Assembly: GCA_004557385.1 (NCBI GenBank)
Contig: SFEA01000007.1
Coordinates: 1-64,000 of the forward strand
From: Bacteroidales bacterium
GTDB lineage: Bacteria > Bacteroidota > Bacteroidia > Bacteroidales > Muribaculaceae
Direction: 5' to 3'
Length of the DNA: 64,000 nt
Shown here: positions 60,453 to 64,000 of the stretch, piece after piece
How the letters are laid out: every line of letters starts with the position of its first letter
Numbering within the stretch: the stretch's first letter is position 1
Made by a program: the position numbers and the translations under genes
Notes under the pieces: model-generated
Told to the model about the DNA's origin: nothing
Seen by the model: the letters and a program-made list of their open reading frames with translations, nothing else
Databases searched by the model: none

Positions 60453-61007
60453 ATGCAAGAATTAGATAATTGCCTTTCGCTCGGCAATCCCCGAGCAGGT
60501 TCGGATTCATCTCGCTTAAACGGTAATTTTGCAGCAATAGATTTTGAAACTGCCAACAACTATCGCAGTTCGGTGTGCTCGGTTGGCGTGGTGATAGTGC
60601 GTGGTGGCGAGATCGTGGATAAGTTCTATTCGCTTATCAAGCCCGAACCGGAATATTACAACTATCGTTGCAGCCAGGTGCACGGCTTGTGTGCTGCCGA
60701 CACAGAGGATGCTCCTGTTTTTCCCGATGTGTGGAAGCAGATAGAACCGCTCATCGAGGGATTGCCCTTGGTGGCGCACAACAAAGCATTCGACGAGAGC
60801 TGCCTGAAAGCTGTGTTCCGCGTATATCAGATGGATTACCCCGACTATGAGTTTCATTGCACATGCATAGCATCGCGCCGGCGTTGGCCTGGACAGCCAA
60901 ACAACCTTGACGTGGCAGCCGCCCGCTGCGGCTATTTTATGACCAACCACCACCACGCCCTTGCTGATGCCGAGGCCTGCGCTGCAATCGCCTTGAAGCT
61001 GTTATAA
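60453..61007 (+). CDS. 3'-5' exonuclease, DEDDh family
   Basis: A 184-residue exonuclease of the DnaQ/PolC-epsilon type. Active-site residues: AIDFET (Asp and Glu) near residue 30, VHGL, VAHNKAFDESCL (Asp) near residue 110, and HHHALADAEACA (His-Asp) near 170. It may act in DNA repair or RNA turnover. It lies downstream of a weak promoter and before the leftward membrane protein gene. Confidence 0.9.
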   Translation: MQELDNCLSLGNPRAGSDSSRLNGNFAAIDFETANNYRSSVCSVGVVIVRGGEIVDKFYSLIKPEPEYYNYRCSQVHGLCAADTEDAPVFPDVWKQIEPLIEGLPLVAHNKAFDESCLKAVFRVYQMDYPDYEFHCTCIASRRRWPGQPNNLDVAAARCGYFMTNHHHALADAEACAAIALKLL

Positions 61008-61098
61008 GTTGCCTTGTGGGGCATGCGAACGCCCCCGGTGAGCAACACACCCACATCTTTGTCGTGCAGTACGCAGATTCAGCAGATGATGTAATCCG

Positions 61099-61180
61099 CG
61101 TCCTGTCCGGACGCTGGTTTCGGGGGCGGCGATGGTCTGTGGGTTACGCTTCACTCACCCACGGCTAAGTTCTGTCGGCA
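61099..61180. repeat. REP-like composite hairpin, second locus
   Basis: A GCGTC...GACGC hairpin (61099-61114) is followed about 40 bp later by the GTGGGTTACGCTT...TCACCCACGGC hairpin (61139-61163), with the same order and spacing as 31063-31143. Its right end overlaps the 3' end of the membrane protein gene at 61165. Confidence 0.65.
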
Positions 61181-61812
61181 TCGCCTATGCATAGCAAGAT
61201 AATTATTATCAGAATGGGTGTCGCAAAAAAGCTTAATAGAATCCACACTGCTGCTTCTCTCTTGCGTTTTTTTGCCATCACAGCCACCAGAATATAAGAC
61301 CCTATGCATATACCTATAGTAAGTAAAACGAAAATTATATATAAAAAAGGGAGCAGAGAGTAAAATATTTCGTCTGTTTCTGCTTCTGTATCGCTATCAA
61401 GTGGATACTCTCGTTTTTGAGGAGAGGCTGTGTTGTAATCTAAGAGCTTAAACTCAATTTTGAAAGCAGGAGAACCTCCTGGGAGGTTTTCGGATTTATA
61501 ATAATGATAATTGCGTTCATGCTCGTAAGCTTTGATGTTAATCTTACGAGTCATGCCTGGCGCAATTGAAACTTTTTTTGAAAATTCCTCATAATGCAAT
61601 TGCTTACCCGACATGTCTTGGTAAACAATAAGGAATTTAATGTTGTGAATATTCTCGTTAGTGTTGTTTTTCAATGCTAAGGTGCCCTCAGAATCCAACC
61701 AACTTTGTTCATAGGAAACCATAGAGATGTCCGTTTCTGCACTCTTCGAGGCTGCAAAGAGTGAGATGGACATAAATAAGCATATCAATGCCGTTAATGT
61801 TTTTTTATTCAT
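61165..61812 (-). CDS. Hypothetical membrane protein with beta-rich domain
   Basis: A 215-residue protein: signal peptide (about 1-20), a beta-rich extracytoplasmic domain (about 25-125, WLDSEGTLALKNNTNENIHNIKFLIVYQDMSGKQL, resembling an FxLYD-type module) and two membrane helices (about 152-178 and 186-208). No enzyme motif visible. The C-terminus runs into the REP-like repeat. Function unknown. Confidence 0.7.
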   Translation of the reverse strand: MNKKTLTALICLFMSISLFAASKSAETDISMVSYEQSWLDSEGTLALKNNTNENIHNIKFLIVYQDMSGKQLHYEEFSKKVSIAPGMTRKINIKAYEHERNYHYYKSENLPGGSPAFKIEFKLLDYNTASPQKREYPLDSDTEAETDEIFYSLLPFLYIIFVLLTIGICIGSYILVAVMAKKRKREAAVWILLSFFATPILIIIILLCIGDADRT

Positions 61813-61901
61813 GGTGTAATATGTTTTTATGTTAATGTTTTTGCAAAATCATACTATATTCAAACGGAGAGGTGTTGGCGTTGCTGCCACGTTGCGGGGC
61901 G

Positions 61902-63266
61902 TCAGTCGGCGAGTTCGCCGAGGAGGGTGGCTGACGAAGCCGAGGTGACGTGCGCCATGCGGTATTCGCCCACTTTGGCATTGCCGGCAGGGAACACAAT
62001 CACCTTGTTTTGCTGTGTGCGGCCGAACATGTCATTCTTTGAGCGTTTTGAGTATCCTTCCACGAGAATTTCAAATGTCTTGCCCACGTCGCGTAGGTTG
62101 CTTTCTTTAGATAGCTCGTTTTGCAGGGCAATCATGCGGTTGAGACGGTCGATTTTCACGTCTTCGGGCACGTTGTCCTTCATTTCGCGCGAGGCGAGAG
62201 TGCCGGGGCGCTCGGAGTATTTAAACATAAATGCCGAGTCGAAGCCCACTTCGCGCATCAGGCTCAGCGTTAGTTGGAAATCTTCCTCGCTCTCGTTGTA
62301 GAAGCCCGTGAACATATCGGTTGAGATGCCGCAGTCGGGGATGATGCGCTTGATGGCGGCAATGCGGTCGAGGTACCACTCGCGAGTGTAGCGGCGGTTC
62401 ATATTCTTCAGCACCGAGTTCGAACCGCTTTGCACTGGCAGGTGTATGTGGTTGCAAATATTCTTATGGTCGGCGATGGCTTGGATGATTTCGTCCGACA
62501 TATCCTTTGGGTGCGAAGTGCTGAAGCGTATGCGCATCTGCGGAGCGGCTTCAGCCACCATGGCAAGCAGTTGTGCGAAGCCTATTGTTGAGCCGTCGGC
62601 GTTGACGTAGCGGTAGCTGTTTACGTTCTGGCCGAGCAGGGTGGCTTCCTTGAAGCCTTTTGCCTCAAGGTCGTGCAGCTCGTTGAGTATGCTTTGCGGC
62701 TCGCGCGAGCGTTCGCGTCCGCGAGTGTAAGGCACGATGCAGTATGAGCAGAAATTGTTGCAGCCGCGCATGATGCTGATGAACCCGCTCACACGGTTGC
62801 CCGAGATGCGCGAAGGAATTACGTCGCGATAAGTCTCGGTGGTCGACAGCTCGATGTCGATGGCTTTTTCGCCGTTTTCGGCAGCGGCAATGAGGTTCGG
62901 CAGGTCGAGATATGCATCCGGACCAGCCACCACATCCACTCCGTGCTCATTGATGAGCGTGTCCTTCATACGTTCAGCCATACAGCCAATTATGCCCACA
63001 ATCAGGCGACGGCTGCGTCGGCGTTGCAGCGCGTGCAGCTGGTTGAGGCGCGAGAAAATTTTCTGCTCGGCGTTGTCGCGAATCGAGCAGGTGTTGATGA
63101 AGATTGCATCGGCTTCGTCGAGGTCCTGAGTGACGTCGTAGCCTGCCATTTTCATCACCGAAGCCACAACTTCGCTGTCAGCCACATTCATTTGGCAGCC
63201 ATAGGTTTCGATGAATAGATGCTTTGATAACTCTTCGGGAGTGTATGTGAGGTTGAATTGTTGCAT
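61902..63266 (-). CDS. miaB: tRNA methylthiotransferase MiaB
   Basis: A 454-residue radical SAM enzyme that adds a methylthio group to i6A37 of tRNA. The N-terminal UPF0004 domain carries three cluster cysteines (TYGCQMN, NTCSIRDNA, IGCMAER). The radical SAM motif CNNFCSYC is near residue 170, with RGRERSREP following. A TRAM domain (VLVEGYSKRS...) ends the protein. Length is normal. A consensus promoter lies upstream. Confidence 0.95.
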   Translation of the reverse strand: MQQFNLTYTPEELSKHLFIETYGCQMNVADSEVVASVMKMAGYDVTQDLDEADAIFINTCSIRDNAEQKIFSRLNQLHALQRRRSRRLIVGIIGCMAERMKDTLINEHGVDVVAGPDAYLDLPNLIAAAENGEKAIDIELSTTETYRDVIPSRISGNRVSGFISIMRGCNNFCSYCIVPYTRGRERSREPQSILNELHDLEAKGFKEATLLGQNVNSYRYVNADGSTIGFAQLLAMVAEAAPQMRIRFSTSHPKDMSDEIIQAIADHKNICNHIHLPVQSGSNSVLKNMNRRYTREWYLDRIAAIKRIIPDCGISTDMFTGFYNESEEDFQLTLSLMREVGFDSAFMFKYSERPGTLASREMKDNVPEDVKIDRLNRMIALQNELSKESNLRDVGKTFEILVEGYSKRSKNDMFGRTQQNKVIVFPAGNAKVGEYRMAHVTSASSATLLGELAD

Positions 63267-63298
63267 AACTGGGTGTGTTGTAGATTATTTTTGACGTG

Positions 63299-63329
63299 CA
63301 AATTTACGCAGAAATGGCGAAATTGCAAA
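63299..63329 (-). promoter_or_regulatory. Promoter of miaB
   Basis: On the minus strand TTTG (63326-63329), 19 bp, TAAATTTG (63299-63306). The start at 63266 is 33 bp downstream. Good match to the consensus. Confidence 0.75.
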
Positions 63330-63467
63330 ATAATAGCTTTGCAACAATGCTGTTGTGCGGCGAATGGCAGGTTGGTGCGCTAATGATTGTGATTTTTTTC
63401 CTAACTCGGCATGGATTAGCGATGGCATGGTTTGTGGTGACGTGTTGCTGAAAATGTGGGAGATGTG

Positions 63468-63498
63468 TTGCAAAGATGCGAAACATTTGCTAATTTTG
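63468..63498 (+). promoter_or_regulatory. Promoter of the GH92 gene
   Basis: TTG (63468-63470), 20 bp, TAATTTTG (63491-63498), about 98 bp before the start. It is divergent from the miaB promoter; no other gene lies in 63267-63596. Confidence 0.65.
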
Positions 63499-63596
63499 CT
63501 CAGTAAAGCAGTAAAGACTGCAAACGGGATGCAGCAAAAAAACTGCAAACAGATGTTTAAATAGAACTTGAAACTAACCAAATAAAATTGTGAAAG

Positions 63597-64000
63597 ATGA
63601 AGAAATCATTTAAGATTGCCGCAGGGTTTGTAGCTTTGTCGGCGATGATGTTTGCAGTGTTGGGCTCGAGTTGCTCGCAAAACGAGGCGAAGGACTACAC
63701 CCAATATGTTAATGTATTTATTGGAACCGGTGGCCATGGACACACTTATCCGGGCGCGGTGGTGCCTTTTGGTGCCATTCAGCCCAGTCCCGACACTCGC
63801 ATCTACGGTTGGGATGCTTGTTCGGGTTATTACTACAACGACAGCACCATCAACGGCTTTTCGCACACTCACCTCAGCGGCACCGGTTGCTGCGACCTTG
63901 GCGACGTGTTGGTGATGCCAACCGTTGGCGCTCAGGACATCACTCAGGAGGAAGAACGCGGTCAAACTAAGGCTTATGCTTCGCCGTTCAGCCACGACAA
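63597..64000 (+). CDS. GH92 alpha-mannosidase, partial (3' end off window)
   Basis: Only the first 134 residues are in the window. A lipoprotein-like signal (MKKSFKIAAGFVALSAMMFAVLGSSC) is followed by YTQYVNVFIGTGGHGHTYPGAVVPFGAIQPSPDTR and SGYYYNDSTINGFSHTHLSGTGCCDLGDVLVMP, the conserved N-terminus of GH92 exo-alpha-mannosidases, which act on mannose of host N-glycans. It fits with the PNGase F-like and fucosidase genes at 27.8-30.8 kb. The linkage cannot be told. Confidence 0.88.
   Translation, partial: MKKSFKIAAGFVALSAMMFAVLGSSCSQNEAKDYTQYVNVFIGTGGHGHTYPGAVVPFGAIQPSPDTRIYGWDACSGYYYNDSTINGFSHTHLSGTGCCDLGDVLVMPTVGAQDITQEEERGQTKAYASPFSHD

Noticed and set aside
63355..63564. 69-residue open frame between miaB and the GH92 gene
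   Set aside because: It overlaps the GH92 promoter and has no recognisable family.

Overview
The window looks like a chromosomal segment of a gut-type member of the Bacteroidales (Bacteroidetes). I infer this from promoters of the TTTG-N19/20-TAnnTTTG type, lipoproteins with DUF4493, PCMD and BACON domains, small order-typical families (DUF4923, DUF4250), and secreted glycosidases for host N-glycans (GH29 fucosidase, PNGase F-like enzyme, GH92 mannosidase). Muribaculaceae, Prevotellaceae or Bacteroidaceae all fit; the sequence alone does not decide. Base composition is moderate in most genes and clearly more AT-rich in a few accessory genes: both Fic genes, both AAA+ ATPases, and the capsule genes at 56.3-57.8 kb.

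Layout. 0-8.8 kb: a leftward six-gene operon of surface lipoproteins and two paralogous outer-membrane barrels. 9.4-12.1 kb: a membrane-anchored nucleotide-sugar dehydratase and a DUF4923 protein. 12.3-15.4 kb: a three-haem cytochrome c peroxidase with a system II cytochrome c assembly pair (CcsA/ResB). 15.6-19.5 kb: a YjbR protein, a SUMF1-like/sialidase-like fusion and PepP. 19.9-23.1 kb: an arsenic and organoarsenical resistance operon (arsR, thioredoxin-like arsE-type gene, arsF, arsG, arsC, arsP) with a repeated operator. 23.2-30.8 kb: exonuclease III, tRNA-Lys, a Fic protein, an AAA+ ATPase between two copies of a 77-bp repeat, then a fucosidase and PNGase pair. 31.3-38.1 kb: a type I restriction-modification locus (M, S, a four-helix-bundle protein, R) flanked by a 28-bp repeat that duplicates the 3' end of the neighbouring pseudouridine synthase gene. 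40-45 kb: a frameshifted metallophosphoesterase, a DUF4143-type ATPase between two tandem-repeat arrays of 32-33 bp period, a promoter-bearing 85-bp repeat and ychF. 45.2-59.1 kb: a capsule/exopolysaccharide cluster (glycosyltransferases, radical SAM protein, Wzx, Wzy, Wzz, Wza, acyltransferase) with a second Fic gene in the middle. 59.2-64 kb: a wHTH/membrane protein pair, an exonuclease, a small membrane protein, miaB and the start of a GH92 mannosidase.

How the genes work together. PNGase F-like, fucosidase, sialidase-like and GH92 genes point to use of host N-glycans. The ars genes form a reduce-and-export unit for arsenate and nitro- or amino-aromatic arsenicals. The dehydratase and the 45-59 kb cluster provide sugar building, transfer, flipping, polymerisation and export for a Wzx/Wzy-type polysaccharide.

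The most unusual signals are regulatory or repeat-based. The ars operators hold the -7 promoter element inside their spacer. The two Fic genes share promoters whose -7 element runs into a GTCGCA half-site. A tandem array encodes seven copies of a seven-residue mini-ORF (MLEKRQK). The -7 box upstream of ychF is repeated four times. HsdS carries an in-frame 12-bp (four-residue) triplication in its spacer. A 28-bp attachment-site-like repeat flanks the restriction locus.
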